64,000 nt of DNA from Aureivirga sp. CE67 (GCF_015767245.1 NZ_JADOTV010000010.1:62001-126000), one strand, 5' to 3'. Shown: positions 19,983-29,138, counted from the first letter of the stretch. Translations and numbers: made by a program. Notes: generated by a model from the sequence alone, not told the origin.

Positions 19983-21263
19983 TTAAATTGAGTTTAATCT
20001 TACAGAAACTGCATTTTTGTGCGCCATTAATCCTTCTGCTTCTGCCATAATTTCAATTGTATTTCCAAGATTTTGAATTCCTTTTGCAGTAATTTCTTGA
20101 AAAGTGATTTTTTTAATAAAACTATCTAAACTAACACCACTATAATTCTTTGCAAATCCATTTGTTGGTAAAGTATGATTGGTGCCGCTTGCATAATCTC
20201 CAGCACTTTCACAACTATATTTCCCAAGAAAAACAGATCCTGCATTTTCTATTAAATCTTGATAAGTTACTGCATTTTCTGTAGCAACAATTAAATGTTC
20301 TGGAGCATAATAGTTACTTAATTCAAATGCTACATTAATATCTTTAACTAAAATCGCTTTACTATTTTGAATAGATTTTTCAACAATCCTTTTTCTGTCA
20401 AGTTGCTTTGTTTGTTTTTCTAATTCAAAAAGTGTTTTGTCAATTATACCTTCAGAAGTAGAAACCAAAACAACCTGAGAATCTTCTCCATGCTCAGCTT
20501 GAGAAAGTAAATCTGCTGCAATGTATTGTGGATTTGAAGTTTTATCAGCAATCACCAAAACTTCACTTGGACCAGCAGGCATATCAATCGCAGTTCCAAA
20601 TTGCTGACAAATTTCTTTTGCTTTTGTCACATATTGATTTCCAGGGCCAAAAATCTTATCAACTTTCGGAATACTTTCTGTTCCCAAACTCATTGCTGCA
20701 ATTGCTTGTGCACCACCAACTTTATAAATATTTTTAATTCCAAGCATATTTGCAGTAAAAAGAATAATTGGATTAATTTCATTTTTACTATTCGGCGGTG
20801 TGCAAATCGTAATGTTTTTACATCCAGCAATTTTTGCAGGAATTCCAAGCATCAAAATTGTAGAAAATAGGGGAGCACTTCCTCCAGGAATATAGAGTCC
20901 AACATTTTCAATTGGTTTATCTTTTTGCCAACATTTTACACCTTCTATAGTTTCAACTGTTTTATAGTTTTGTTTTTGCGAACTGTGAAATTTGTAAATA
21001 TTTTGATAAGCAACCTGAATTGCATTTTTCAATTCTCTAGAAACAAAAGATTTTGCATTATTGATTTCTTTATTGCTAACTTTTAGATTTGAAATATTTA
21101 CACCATCCAAAAGTTTTCCATATCGGATTAAAGCTTCATTCTTGTTGACTTTTACATCTTTAATGATTTCTCGAACAATAGTTTCTAATCGATTCGAATT
21201 TAATTTTGGTCTTTCGCAAATGGAATCCCAATCCTTTTTCTTTGGTTTTAAATATGTTTTCAT
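19983..21263 (-). CDS. hisD: Histidinol dehydrogenase
   Basis: Zinc- and NAD-dependent four-electron oxidation of histidinol to histidine. Family motifs include GLYIPGG, FGPGNQYVTKAK, IDMPAGPSEVLV, SQAEHGEDSQ (zinc ligands) and the C-terminal ESAGDYASGTNHTLPT. Its 426 residues match the family. It sits one base downstream of hisG. Confidence 0.97.
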   Translation of the reverse strand: MKTYLKPKKKDWDSICERPKLNSNRLETIVREIIKDVKVNKNEALIRYGKLLDGVNISNLKVSNKEINNAKSFVSRELKNAIQVAYQNIYKFHSSQKQNYKTVETIEGVKCWQKDKPIENVGLYIPGGSAPLFSTILMLGIPAKIAGCKNITICTPPNSKNEINPIILFTANMLGIKNIYKVGGAQAIAAMSLGTESIPKVDKIFGPGNQYVTKAKEICQQFGTAIDMPAGPSEVLVIADKTSNPQYIAADLLSQAEHGEDSQVVLVSTSEGIIDKTLFELEKQTKQLDRKRIVEKSIQNSKAILVKDINVAFELSNYYAPEHLIVATENAVTYQDLIENAGSVFLGKYSCESAGDYASGTNHTLPTNGFAKNYSGVSLDSFIKKITFQEITAKGIQNLGNTIEIMAEAEGLMAHKNAVSVRLNSI

Positions 21264-21264
21264 G

Positions 21265-22122
21265 TTAGTTTACCATTTTATTTATTGGAACAATCAAAAT
21301 ATCTTCTGCTCCAGCAATTTTTAATTCATCAATAACTTCCCAAAATTCATTTTCATCAATAACAGAATGAAGTGAACTCCAACCTTCTTCAGTAAGTGGT
21401 AAAATCGTTGGACTTTTCAGTACAGGAAGAATTTTTGTGATAGCTTCAATTTTAGAATTTTCGATATTCATCAAAATATATTTACTGTTTTTTGCTTTCA
21501 ACACAGCTTTTAAACGAAATAAAAATCGATCTAATAGTTCTTCTTTTTCAAGACTCAACAAATTACTTTTAGCCAAAACAGCTTCTGATTTCATAATTTG
21601 TTTTACTTCTTTCAGTCCATTTTTGAAAAGTGTACTTCCAGTACTTACGATATCTAGAATTCCATCTGCAAGACCAATATTTGGAGCAATTTCTACAGAA
21701 CCAGAAATCTTGTGGATTTTCGCTCTGATATTATTTTCTTCTAAAAATTTGGAAAGAGTATTCGGATAAGAAGTTGCGATTTCTTTATCATTGAAATAAT
21801 TTAATGAATCAAAATCAACATCTTTTGGTACAGCTAGAGAAACTCTACATTTTGAAAAACCAAGTCTTTGTACGATTGTAATATTTGGCTCTTGTTCGAT
21901 CAAAACATTTTCACCAATGATGGCAATATCAACAGTTCCATCTTCCAGATATTTTGGAATGTCGGAGTTTCTTAGATATAAAATTTCTAAAGGAAAATTA
22001 GAAATATTTACCTTCAATTGATCTTTTCCATTGTCTATGGAAATTCCGCAGGAACTAAGAAGTTTTATGGAATCTTCGTGAAGCCTACCTTTTTTTTGAA
22101 TTGCGATTTTAAGTTTACTCAT
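21265..22122 (-). CDS. hisG: ATP phosphoribosyltransferase, long form
   Basis: First committed step of histidine synthesis (ATP + PRPP to PR-ATP). The N-terminus KLKIAIQKKGRL and the PRPP loop DIVSTGSTLFKNGL are typical. At 285 residues it is the long homohexameric form with a C-terminal ACT-like regulatory domain (about 210-285), so no HisZ partner is needed and histidine feedback is expected. It is the first structural gene after the leader and attenuator. Confidence 0.97.
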   Translation of the reverse strand: MSKLKIAIQKKGRLHEDSIKLLSSCGISIDNGKDQLKVNISNFPLEILYLRNSDIPKYLEDGTVDIAIIGENVLIEQEPNITIVQRLGFSKCRVSLAVPKDVDFDSLNYFNDKEIATSYPNTLSKFLEENNIRAKIHKISGSVEIAPNIGLADGILDIVSTGSTLFKNGLKEVKQIMKSEAVLAKSNLLSLEKEELLDRFLFRLKAVLKAKNSKYILMNIENSKIEAITKILPVLKSPTILPLTEEGWSSLHSVIDENEFWEVIDELKIAGAEDILIVPINKMVN

Positions 22123-22161
22123 TGTTTAAAAAATTATATCTGAGTAAAACGTAGGTAGCTT

Positions 22162-22203
22162 CCAAAAACAAAAAACACCATCTGATTTTACTCAGACGGT
22201 GTT
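22162..22203 (-). terminator. his operon attenuator terminator
   Basis: On the minus strand the arms ACACCGTCTGA and TCAGATGGTGT (one G-U pair) enclose GTAAAA and are followed by a T-rich run (plus-strand 22162-22174). It lies between the His-rich leader peptide and hisG. GTCTGAG in its first arm can also pair with CTCAGGC inside the leader peptide gene, forming a plausible antiterminator. Confidence 0.8.
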
Positions 22204-22234
22204 CGGATATATCTTAAAACATTACATACCACTT

Positions 22235-22291
22235 TCACTCTGCCTGAGGGCAAATATGAAAATGATGATGATGTAATGATAAATTTCTCAT
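22235..22291 (-). CDS. hisL: his leader peptide (attenuation)
   Basis: An 18-codon frame, too short for routine gene calling, encodes MRNLSLHHHHFHICPQAE and ends in TGA. It has four consecutive His codons and a fifth after one Phe. It lies between the promoter and the attenuator hairpin upstream of hisG. By the classical attenuation model, ribosomes stalled on the His codons when charged tRNA-His is scarce would free the CTCAGGC segment to pair with the terminator arm and allow read-through. The peptide itself probably has no other function. Confidence 0.88.
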   Translation of the reverse strand: MRNLSLHHHHFHICPQAE

Positions 22292-22310
22292 TTGTTTGTT
22301 TTGTATGGTG

Positions 22311-22341
22311 CAATATTATGATCTATTTTTTAATATTCCAA
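22311..22341 (-). promoter_or_regulatory. Probable his operon promoter
   Basis: On the minus strand TTG (22341-22339), a 20-base spacer and TAATATTG (22318-22311) match the Bacteroidota promoter TTG-N17-23-TAnnTTTG with one mismatch. Transcription would start about 14 bases before the leader ATG. Confidence 0.45.
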
Positions 22342-22387
22342 TAATTTTTTTCTTTTTCTTAAATTTTATATCAGAATTAACATTTCC

Positions 22388-22789
22388 CTAAACGGGATCT
22401 GTATTCATTCCGCCAATGATTTTCCAAGCTCCATTATCCTTTTTCCAAGTGTGCAAAATTCTAGTAGATTTAGAAGATTCGATTTGATTTGTAACAGTGT
22501 TTTTAAATATATATTTTACTACATAAATGCTGATTACCACACAGTCATATTGCTTTACAGAATATGGTTTTAAAGTATAAGAAAACTCTAGAAACTCACC
22601 TTGTTTTACAAAATTTATAGAACCTCCAATTTCATTTTTTGTTCTAATATTTTCACTCCAACTTGGCCAAGCTACCAATTCTTCATCCCAAAGTTTTAAA
22701 TAAGAATCCAGATCTAAATTGGTTAAAACTTCCCAATATTTTTCTTCTAATTTCCAAACTTCTTCTTCCGCTTTGTTCATTTCTTTCAT
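22388..22789 (-). CDS. SnoaL/DUF4440-like NTF2-fold protein
   Basis: A 133-residue cytoplasmic protein with no signal peptide. The N-terminal helix EEEVWKLEEKYWE, the segment LDLDSYLKLWDEE and the strand pattern ending in RILHTWKKDNGAWKIIGG match the NTF2-like fold (SnoaL/DUF4440), which covers small-molecule binding and some isomerases. No catalytic residue can be assigned. It follows the secreted protein gene at 22802 by 12 bases and probably shares its transcript. Confidence 0.6.
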   Translation of the reverse strand: MKEMNKAEEEVWKLEEKYWEVLTNLDLDSYLKLWDEELVAWPSWSENIRTKNEIGGSINFVKQGEFLEFSYTLKPYSVKQYDCVVISIYVVKYIFKNTVTNQIESSKSTRILHTWKKDNGAWKIIGGMNTDPV

Positions 22790-22801
22790 AGTTTAAGAGT
22801 T

Positions 22802-23449
22802 TTATTTTACAGCAACAATATTATTCAACATTTGTAGAATTTTTTCTGTTGCTTTATAATCGTCAAGGTTTTTAGAAGTATGAATTTCAGCAACCACATT
22901 ATCTTCTCCATCAGCATATAAATAGAAAAAAACCGTAAAATGAATATGCATCACATCACCATTCATTTTCATATAAAGCATCTTTTTTCCGTTTACCAGT
23001 CGATACTCTTCCTTTACAATTTCCATATTAGAATCAACAGATTCTACTTCTTCTACCATTTTTTGTCTTAATTCCTCAATAGATTTTCCTTCTTTATTTG
23101 CAGCAAAAGAACCGAAAACATTACTTCCGTTTATTTTGGTTTTAAGAATATATTCTGTTTGCTGATCTGGATTATCATTTACTTCAAAATTCCATTTCTT
23201 TGGATTTAAATAAATTCCATATTTCGGATTCAATTGACTTTTAACTAAAAAAGTAGCATTCTTATCTACAGAAAATTCACTGTCATTTAGATCTCTAATA
23301 TCATGTGGATCTCGATTCATATCAGTATATTCCCAAGTTCCATCATTTTTTAAAAAGACTGTTCTTCCTTCAGAAGTAATAGCGTTTTGTGCAAAAGAAA
23401 AATTCCAAGCAAAAACGAACAAAAAACAAAGTGTTATTTTTTTAAACAT
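22802..23449 (-). CDS. Exported protein of unknown function
   Basis: A signal peptide with hydrophobic core LCFLFVFAWNF and cleavage after SFAQ is followed by about 195 residues. The mature N-terminus has the phrase GRTVFLKNDGTWEY, common near the N-termini of secreted flavobacterial proteins. A later region resembles a lipoprotein-like beta fold (MKMNGDVMHIHFTVFFYLY). No enzymatic motif was seen. It is first in a two-gene unit with the NTF2-like gene. Confidence 0.6.
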   Translation of the reverse strand: MFKKITLCFLFVFAWNFSFAQNAITSEGRTVFLKNDGTWEYTDMNRDPHDIRDLNDSEFSVDKNATFLVKSQLNPKYGIYLNPKKWNFEVNDNPDQQTEYILKTKINGSNVFGSFAANKEGKSIEELRQKMVEEVESVDSNMEIVKEEYRLVNGKKMLYMKMNGDVMHIHFTVFFYLYADGEDNVVAEIHTSKNLDDYKATEKILQMLNNIVAVK

Positions 23450-23576
23450 ATCAATTACTTTAATTTCCTACATTAAAGTTAATTAATAAAAATGTTTTTA
23501 TTTGTTAATTTTTAATTGAAATTAATTTGCTGATATATAGTTTTTTAAATGCTTTTGTTTTAGGTTTTACTTCAAA

Positions 23577-24512
23577 TTATTTTAAAGTAATTTCTGGGAA
23601 TAATTTTTTATATTTTTTAGGAACTTCTGAAGTGATAGAAAGTAATTCGCCAGTTTTTGGATGTGTAAATTTTAAAGAAAAAGCATGAAGATAAAGTCCT
23701 TTTCCTTTTAATAATAAATCTTCTTTTCCGTATAATAAATCTCCTAAAATTGGATTTCCATGCTCTGAAAGTTGTACTCTTAATTGGTGTTTTCTTCCTG
23801 TTTTTGGATTTAATTTTATTAGGTTTAAAAAATCAAATCGAGGAGATGCTACAGAAGAAATAAGTTCATAAGAAGCTTCCGATTCTTTATTTTCTACAGG
23901 AGTTTTTAAAATCCCATTTTCTTCCATTTTTCCTATTGTAATTGCTAAATATTCTTTCTGAACTTGTCTTTTTTCAAATAAAGAATTTAATTCTAAAATA
24001 GTAGAAGCAGTTTTTCCAATTAATAATAATCCACTAGTAGGGTAATCCAATCTATGAATTGGAAGTGGAGCAACAGCATCTTTTTCAGAAGATTTTTTTA
24101 AGTTGGATTCTAAAGCATTTTTAATTGTCCATTTTTTATTTCCACTAACTTCAATTCCTGCTGGCTTGTAAATAATCGCAAGAAAATCATCTTCAAACAA
24201 AACATCTAATTTTAAATCAATAGATACTTTTTTTGCCGTTTGAGTAGTGTCTTGAAATAAATCAATCGTATCACCAGAATTGATAAAACTTCCAGAATAT
24301 CCACGTTTGTTATTCACTCGAATCAAACCTTTTTTTAACGAGTTTTTCATCGCTTTTTTCGAAGGAATTGTCGGGAAAGTTCCCGGAGTTAAATCACACA
24401 AACGAAAGGATTCTGTAATGGAATTTGGAACAACAAAAGTTCCTATTTTAACTAATACTGGTTTCAAATTTTTCTTGTTTAAAATATAATTTTGTAAAAA
24501 TGCGAACTGCAA
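23577..24512 (-). CDS. RluA-family RNA pseudouridine synthase
   Basis: The catalytic motif HRLDYPTSGLLLIGKTA contains the conserved aspartate that attacks uridine, and KPAGIEVSG and GRKHQLRVQLSEHGNPILGD are further family motifs. The N-terminal third resembles an S4-like RNA-binding part (KGLIRVNNKRGYSGSFINSGD). The target (23S rRNA or tRNA) cannot be decided. There is no ATG between the upstream in-frame stop and the conserved region; the start is probably TTG at 24512 or at about 24467. It follows rmuC by 56 bases. Confidence 0.88.
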   Translation of the reverse strand: MQFAFLQNYILNKKNLKPVLVKIGTFVVPNSITESFRLCDLTPGTFPTIPSKKAMKNSLKKGLIRVNNKRGYSGSFINSGDTIDLFQDTTQTAKKVSIDLKLDVLFEDDFLAIIYKPAGIEVSGNKKWTIKNALESNLKKSSEKDAVAPLPIHRLDYPTSGLLLIGKTASTILELNSLFEKRQVQKEYLAITIGKMEENGILKTPVENKESEASYELISSVASPRFDFLNLIKLNPKTGRKHQLRVQLSEHGNPILGDLLYGKEDLLLKGKGLYLHAFSLKFTHPKTGELLSITSEVPKKYKKLFPEITLK

Positions 24513-24568
24513 AAGTACAACTTCTTTTATTTAAAACCACCTAATTAACAATTACATTTTTAGATGTT

Positions 24569-25912
24569 CTAAGGCAAACTTCTTTCAACAACAGATTCTG
24601 GTAAAGATTTCTTTGCTTTCGCTCCCATATCTTTCAGTTTCTCCATACTTACAACAATATTTCCTTTACCTTCACATAGTTTATTCATCGCTCCAGAATA
24701 TTCTGTTTTTGCATCATCTAAACGTTTTCCAATTTTAATTAAATTCTGAATCAAACCTTCAAATTTATCATACATCGCACCGGCTTGTTGTGCAATTTGA
24801 ATTGCATTTCGTTTTTGTTTTTCGTTTTGCCAAATAGAGTTAATTGTACGAAGTGTTGCTAAAAGTGTAGAAGGCGTAACGATTACAATATTCTTTGAAA
24901 AAGCATTGTTATATAAATTCGGATCCATTTTTGAAGCAACCGCAAAAGCAGGCTCAATAGGAATAAATAAAAGCACAAAATCAGGAGATTCAATCTGATA
25001 AAGATCTTCATATCTTTTTCCACTTAACTGCATCACATGTCTATTGATCGAAGTAATGTGTTCTTTTAAAAGTGTCGGTTTTAAAGTTTCTTCCTCACAA
25101 TTGATATATTTCTCATAAGCAGTCAGCGATACTTTTGAATCAATAATCATTTTTCTATTTTCTGGAAGATGAATAATTACATCAGGACGAAGTCTAGTTC
25201 TATTTTCATAATTTACACTAAAACTTTTTTCCATTTCAAATTCACGACCTTTTTCCAAACCAGATTTTTCTAAAACTCTTTCTAAGATAATTTCCCCCCA
25301 GTTTCCTTGCATTTTAGAATCACCTTTCAATGCTTTTGTCAAGTTCAAAGCATCTTTACTCATTTGTAAATTTAGTTTTTCAAGACCAAAAATTTGTTCT
25401 CTCAATGCAGCATGTCTATCAATTGTATCTTTATGTGTTTCTTCTACTTTTTTCTCAAAAGTCTGAATTTTTTCCTGCAACGGGTTTAAAATTTGCTGTA
25501 AATTGATATGATTTTGTTTCGTGAATTTCTCTGCTTTTTCTTCTAAAATCTTGTTTGCCAAATTCTCAAATTCAACCGAAAATTTCTCTTGAAGATTTAG
25601 AATTTCCTTTTTTTGTTCTTGCAACTTTTCTTTAAGCAAAACATTTTCAGAATTTCTTCTCGTATATTCTATTAAAACATCTTCTTTTTCATTTCTCAAA
25701 TCTTCCAATTCAAGTTTTAGTTCCTCAATTGCTTGCTTTTTTTCCATTTGTGTTGTTTCCAACATATTTTGAAGATGCGCCAATTCAGTTGTTTTTTTCT
25801 GTAAATCTTCGTTTAGAGTATTAGACTTTTTACTTGCTTGAAGTTTTGAATATAAAAAACCAGCAATAGCGCCAATTGCGATACTTGAAATAGAAATAAT
25901 TATCTGTTGCAT
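24569..25912 (-). CDS. rmuC: RmuC-family DNA recombination protein
   Basis: A 447-residue protein with an N-terminal membrane helix (about 3-20), a long coiled coil (about 25-180) and a C-terminal RmuC domain. RPDVIIHLPENRKMIIDSKVSLTAYEKY carries the PD-(D/E)xK-like nuclease core. RmuC is reported to limit recombination at inverted repeats; its mechanism is not well settled. It faces the plus-strand gene at 26059 across a 146-bp divergent region. Confidence 0.93.
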   Translation of the reverse strand: MQQIIISISSIAIGAIAGFLYSKLQASKKSNTLNEDLQKKTTELAHLQNMLETTQMEKKQAIEELKLELEDLRNEKEDVLIEYTRRNSENVLLKEKLQEQKKEILNLQEKFSVEFENLANKILEEKAEKFTKQNHINLQQILNPLQEKIQTFEKKVEETHKDTIDRHAALREQIFGLEKLNLQMSKDALNLTKALKGDSKMQGNWGEIILERVLEKSGLEKGREFEMEKSFSVNYENRTRLRPDVIIHLPENRKMIIDSKVSLTAYEKYINCEEETLKPTLLKEHITSINRHVMQLSGKRYEDLYQIESPDFVLLFIPIEPAFAVASKMDPNLYNNAFSKNIVIVTPSTLLATLRTINSIWQNEKQKRNAIQIAQQAGAMYDKFEGLIQNLIKIGKRLDDAKTEYSGAMNKLCEGKGNIVVSMEKLKDMGAKAKKSLPESVVERSLP

Positions 25913-26058
25913 TCTTTTTTATTTAAAAAGCTAAGATACTAGACTTTGTTAAAAAATAAAACCAAAAAGATAGAAGAAACCTACATTTTTAGCTAAATAA
26001 AAAATCATTTGTATTTAAATGCTTAACTTTAAAGAGAGTCAATTCAAAATCTTTTCAT

Positions 26059-27705
26059 ATGTCTTCATCAAAATTCTTTTTAAATCTGTTTAAAGTCTTA
26101 TCCATTTTATTTTTAATATTTCTTTTTTCGAGTTATGTTTTTAGTGTTTTTTTGGAAAATGAATTGCGAGATATTACACAAAAAAAAGTAGAGGAATTCA
26201 ATAAAACTTCAAGCTATAAAATCAAGATTGATAAAATTAATTTTAGTTTATTAAGACAAACAATTGTTCTAAAAAAAATAGAGATAAGTCCAGATGAGAA
26301 ATATCTTTCTTTGATGGAAAATGGAAAACTGAATAAATCTGTTGCTTATAAAGTTTTTCTGCCAAAAGTAGAAATCGAAGGTTTTGGTGTAATTTCTTAT
26401 ATGAAAGATAAAATCATTCATTCGAACCAGTTGAAATTGATTGAATCAAAAGTTCGAATTATTCATTATGATGATGTAAAACGATTTGCGCACAAAGAAC
26501 ATATACAGAATTTGATGTTTGAGATAAAAGGAGTCAATGGTTTGATTTTGGATAAAATTCAACTTTATAAACCGCAGATAACTTTTGAAAATATAAATAA
26601 TAAACAGAAATCTGAGATGGAGTTGGAGATGTATGATACTTCGGTTAATTCCATTGTTTTCAAAAAAAATGCTAAAGGAAAATTAGAGTTTCAAACAGAA
26701 AATTCAACTTTTACTTTAAAAGATTTTTGCTTGATTACATTTGACAAAAGATATAAGTTTTTTATAAAAGATTTACATTACGATTTGCATGAAAAAGCAT
26801 TGCACTTAAAAGAACTTAATTTTGCACCAGATAAAAAAACACTACTAAAACTAACAGAAACTTATAAATATACAGAAGATGTTTTTTCTGTAGATATTAA
26901 AAAAATGGCTTCTACAAACTTTGATTTATTTACATTTTTTAAAGACGATGAAGTTCTTTTAGAATCTATTTCTATTTCAGATTTGGATGCTAAAATTTTA
27001 AAAAATAAAACAAAACCTTGGAATTATGATAAAAGACCGATATTTCCAAATCAGTTTTTAAATACTGTAAATACACCAATTATGATTGATAAAATTCATA
27101 TTGAAAATGTTAGTTTGGATTATGAAGAAAAATTGAAACATTCGGATGAAAACTTGAAAGTTACTTTTAAGGAAGGAAATATCGAATTAAAAAATATTGC
27201 TACTAGTTTTTTTAGAAAAAAAGCACCTTTAGAATTATCTTTTAAAGGGAAGTTTATGGGAAGTTCCAATTTAGATTTAGAACTAAAAATGCCATATTTT
27301 AATCCAAATTTTGAAATTACAGCTTCTATGTCAAAAGCTCCTTTGACAGATTTTAATAAAGCCTTACATCCTGCAACAAATTATTCTTTTTTAAAAGGAG
27401 AACTGTTAAAAGTAAACATGAAAGCTACTGCAAATACCACAGAATCTTCAGGGGAAATGATCCTATTATATCATGATGCAGATTTTATCTTTCAAAAACA
27501 TAAAAATGGAAAAGAGAATAAATTCAAGTCCTTTTTTGGAAACATTTTAGTAAAGAAAAGCAATCCAAATAAAAAAGGACATACGAAAGTTGTACCTGTA
27601 TCTTTCGAAAGAGTTCCTTACAAAGGCTTAGGGAATTTTCTTTGGAAAACTTCCGAATCAGGTATTCGTCATACTTTTTTTGTGTTAGGTAAAAAAGAAA
27701 AATAA
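26059..27705 (+). CDS. AsmA/DUF748-like envelope protein
   Basis: 548 residues with one N-terminal membrane helix (about 9-32), then a long beta-rich periplasmic part. The segment after the helix (KIKIDKINFSLLRQTIVLKKIEIS) resembles the start of AsmA/TamB/DUF748-type bridge proteins, whose members link the inner and outer membranes or move lipids. No lipobox or enzyme motif was seen. It is monocistronic in appearance; the double palindrome of the next gene starts 2 bases after its stop. Confidence 0.5.
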   Translation: MSSSKFFLNLFKVLSILFLIFLFSSYVFSVFLENELRDITQKKVEEFNKTSSYKIKIDKINFSLLRQTIVLKKIEISPDEKYLSLMENGKLNKSVAYKVFLPKVEIEGFGVISYMKDKIIHSNQLKLIESKVRIIHYDDVKRFAHKEHIQNLMFEIKGVNGLILDKIQLYKPQITFENINNKQKSEMELEMYDTSVNSIVFKKNAKGKLEFQTENSTFTLKDFCLITFDKRYKFFIKDLHYDLHEKALHLKELNFAPDKKTLLKLTETYKYTEDVFSVDIKKMASTNFDLFTFFKDDEVLLESISISDLDAKILKNKTKPWNYDKRPIFPNQFLNTVNTPIMIDKIHIENVSLDYEEKLKHSDENLKVTFKEGNIELKNIATSFFRKKAPLELSFKGKFMGSSNLDLELKMPYFNPNFEITASMSKAPLTDFNKALHPATNYSFLKGELLKVNMKATANTTESSGEMILLYHDADFIFQKHKNGKENKFKSFFGNILVKKSNPNKKGHTKVVPVSFERVPYKGLGNFLWKTSESGIRHTFFVLGKKEK

Positions 27706-27706
27706 T

Positions 27707-27754
27707 TATCGGTATTTTATTCGATATTTTTCAATATCGGTTAAAAATACGATA
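27707..27754 (+). promoter_or_regulatory. Double palindrome, candidate SatD operator
   Basis: Two copies of TATCG-N10-CGATA occupy 27707-27726 and 27735-27754, 28 bp apart. The inner half-sites also form a perfect CGATATT/AATATCG inverted repeat around TTTC. No T run follows, so it is not a convincing terminator. It lies 69 bp before the SatD-like gene, whose C-terminus looks DNA-binding. Confidence 0.6.
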
Positions 27755-27822
27755 AAACTTATTTATTGTAATTTTACCCTGTAAAAAAAAAGTAGTACAT
27801 TCACATCAAAAAGAATGAAAAT

Positions 27823-28425
27823 ATGGTAAGTGTAATTACTGGGGATATTATTAATTCTAGAAACAATTCTCCTGAGATTTGGTTGAAAGTTTTGAAAGAA
27901 GCTTTGCAAAATTATGGAGAAGAGTACGCAAATTGGGAAATATTCCGTGGCGACAGTTTTCAGTTATTAGTTGAAAATTCAGAAGAAGTCTTGAAAATTG
28001 CGATTTATTTAAAAGCAGCTTTAAAACAAATCAAAGGAATTGATGTACGAATGGGAATTGGAATAGGGAATATTTCTTTTCAATCTTCCAAAGTTTCACA
28101 AGCGAATGGAGAAGTTTTTATTTTCTCTGGCGAAGCATTTGAAGATTTGAAGAAGAAAACCATTCTGATTAAAACCAATAATACAATATTCGATGAAGAA
28201 ATGAATTTGTATTTAGAACTTGGTTTGCTAAAAATGGATTTTTGGTCTGTTCGAGAAGCGACTTTAGTAAAAACGATTTTAGATTTTCCAGATTATACAC
28301 AAAGTCAACTAGCTGAAAAATTAGAGAAAACGCAAAGTACGATTAGTGAAACTTTGAAAAGATCGTGTTTTGACGAGATTATGAAAATTGAAAAAATGTT
28401 TAAAGAAAAATTAAATAGAAAATGA
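27823..28425 (+). CDS. SatD-family protein with C-terminal helix-turn-helix
   Basis: The N-terminus MVSVITGDIINSRN, the middle IFRGDSFQLLV and the GIGIGNI segment match the SatD family (first named in a streptococcal acid-tolerance operon), which resembles a nucleotide-cyclase-like fold. The last 50 residues (SQLAEKLEKTQSTISETLKR) form a MarR- or sigma-like helix-turn-helix. It overlaps the DUF3307 gene by 4 bp, so the two are co-translated. An autoregulatory DNA-binding role is inferred from the adjacent palindromes. Confidence 0.75.
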   Translation: MVSVITGDIINSRNNSPEIWLKVLKEALQNYGEEYANWEIFRGDSFQLLVENSEEVLKIAIYLKAALKQIKGIDVRMGIGIGNISFQSSKVSQANGEVFIFSGEAFEDLKKKTILIKTNNTIFDEEMNLYLELGLLKMDFWSVREATLVKTILDFPDYTQSQLAEKLEKTQSTISETLKRSCFDEIMKIEKMFKEKLNRK

Positions 28426-29138
28426 TATTATTGATAAAATTGCTTCTAGCTCATTTGGTTGGAGATTTTTTGTTACAACCTACAAGCTGGGTGAAAGATA
28501 AAGAGGAGAAAAAGATAAAATCGAAATATTTATATTATCATATTGGTGTTCATGCGCTGTTTTTGCTACTTCTTTTAAAGTTTGATTTTAAATATTGGTT
28601 AGGAATGTTGGTGATTGTAGCATCTCACTATATTTTTGATTTGTTTAAAATCTATTTTGTAGAGAAGAAGAATAATAGAATTTTCTTTTTTGTGGATCAA
28701 TTGCTGCATTTATTGGCAATTATTTACGTAGTTACGCTTTATGAAAAAGTCAAATTCTTGGAAGAAGTTTTTGAGAGTCCAAAATTGTTATTGTTACTGG
28801 TTGCTGTTTTATTGGTAACAACTGTTGCTTCGATTGTAATGAAAGTGATTATCTCAAAATGGCGCCCTGAAACAATGGAGGAAAATGGCTCTTTAGAAGA
28901 TGCAGGGAAATATATAGGAATGTTAGAAAGATTGTTTGTTTTTTGTTTTATCATCACAAATCATTGGACTGCAATTGGATTTTTAATTACTGCTAAATCT
29001 GTTTTTCGTTTTGGAGATTTATCACAAGCAAGAGATAGAAAATTGACAGAATATATTTTGATTGGAACTTTATTGAGTTTTGGTTTGGCTATTTCTGTAG
29101 GTTTATTATATCAGTTTGTAGAAAAATATATTAGTTAA
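28422..29138 (+). CDS. DUF3307 membrane protein
   Basis: 238 residues with about six membrane helices. The N-terminus KLLLAHLVGDFLLQPTSWVKDK and the HIGVHALFLLLLL helix are the DUF3307 signature. Function is unknown; DUF3307 genes are commonly paired with SatD-family genes, as here. The 3' end overlaps the convergent small membrane gene by 8 bp. Confidence 0.82.
   Translation: MILLIKLLLAHLVGDFLLQPTSWVKDKEEKKIKSKYLYYHIGVHALFLLLLLKFDFKYWLGMLVIVASHYIFDLFKIYFVEKKNNRIFFFVDQLLHLLAIIYVVTLYEKVKFLEEVFESPKLLLLLVAVLLVTTVASIVMKVIISKWRPETMEENGSLEDAGKYIGMLERLFVFCFIITNHWTAIGFLITAKSVFRFGDLSQARDRKLTEYILIGTLLSFGLAISVGLLYQFVEKYIS

Noticed and set aside
21437-21769. Open frame on the plus strand opposite hisG
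   Set aside because: It is the antisense of a well-supported hisG and encodes nothing recognisable.
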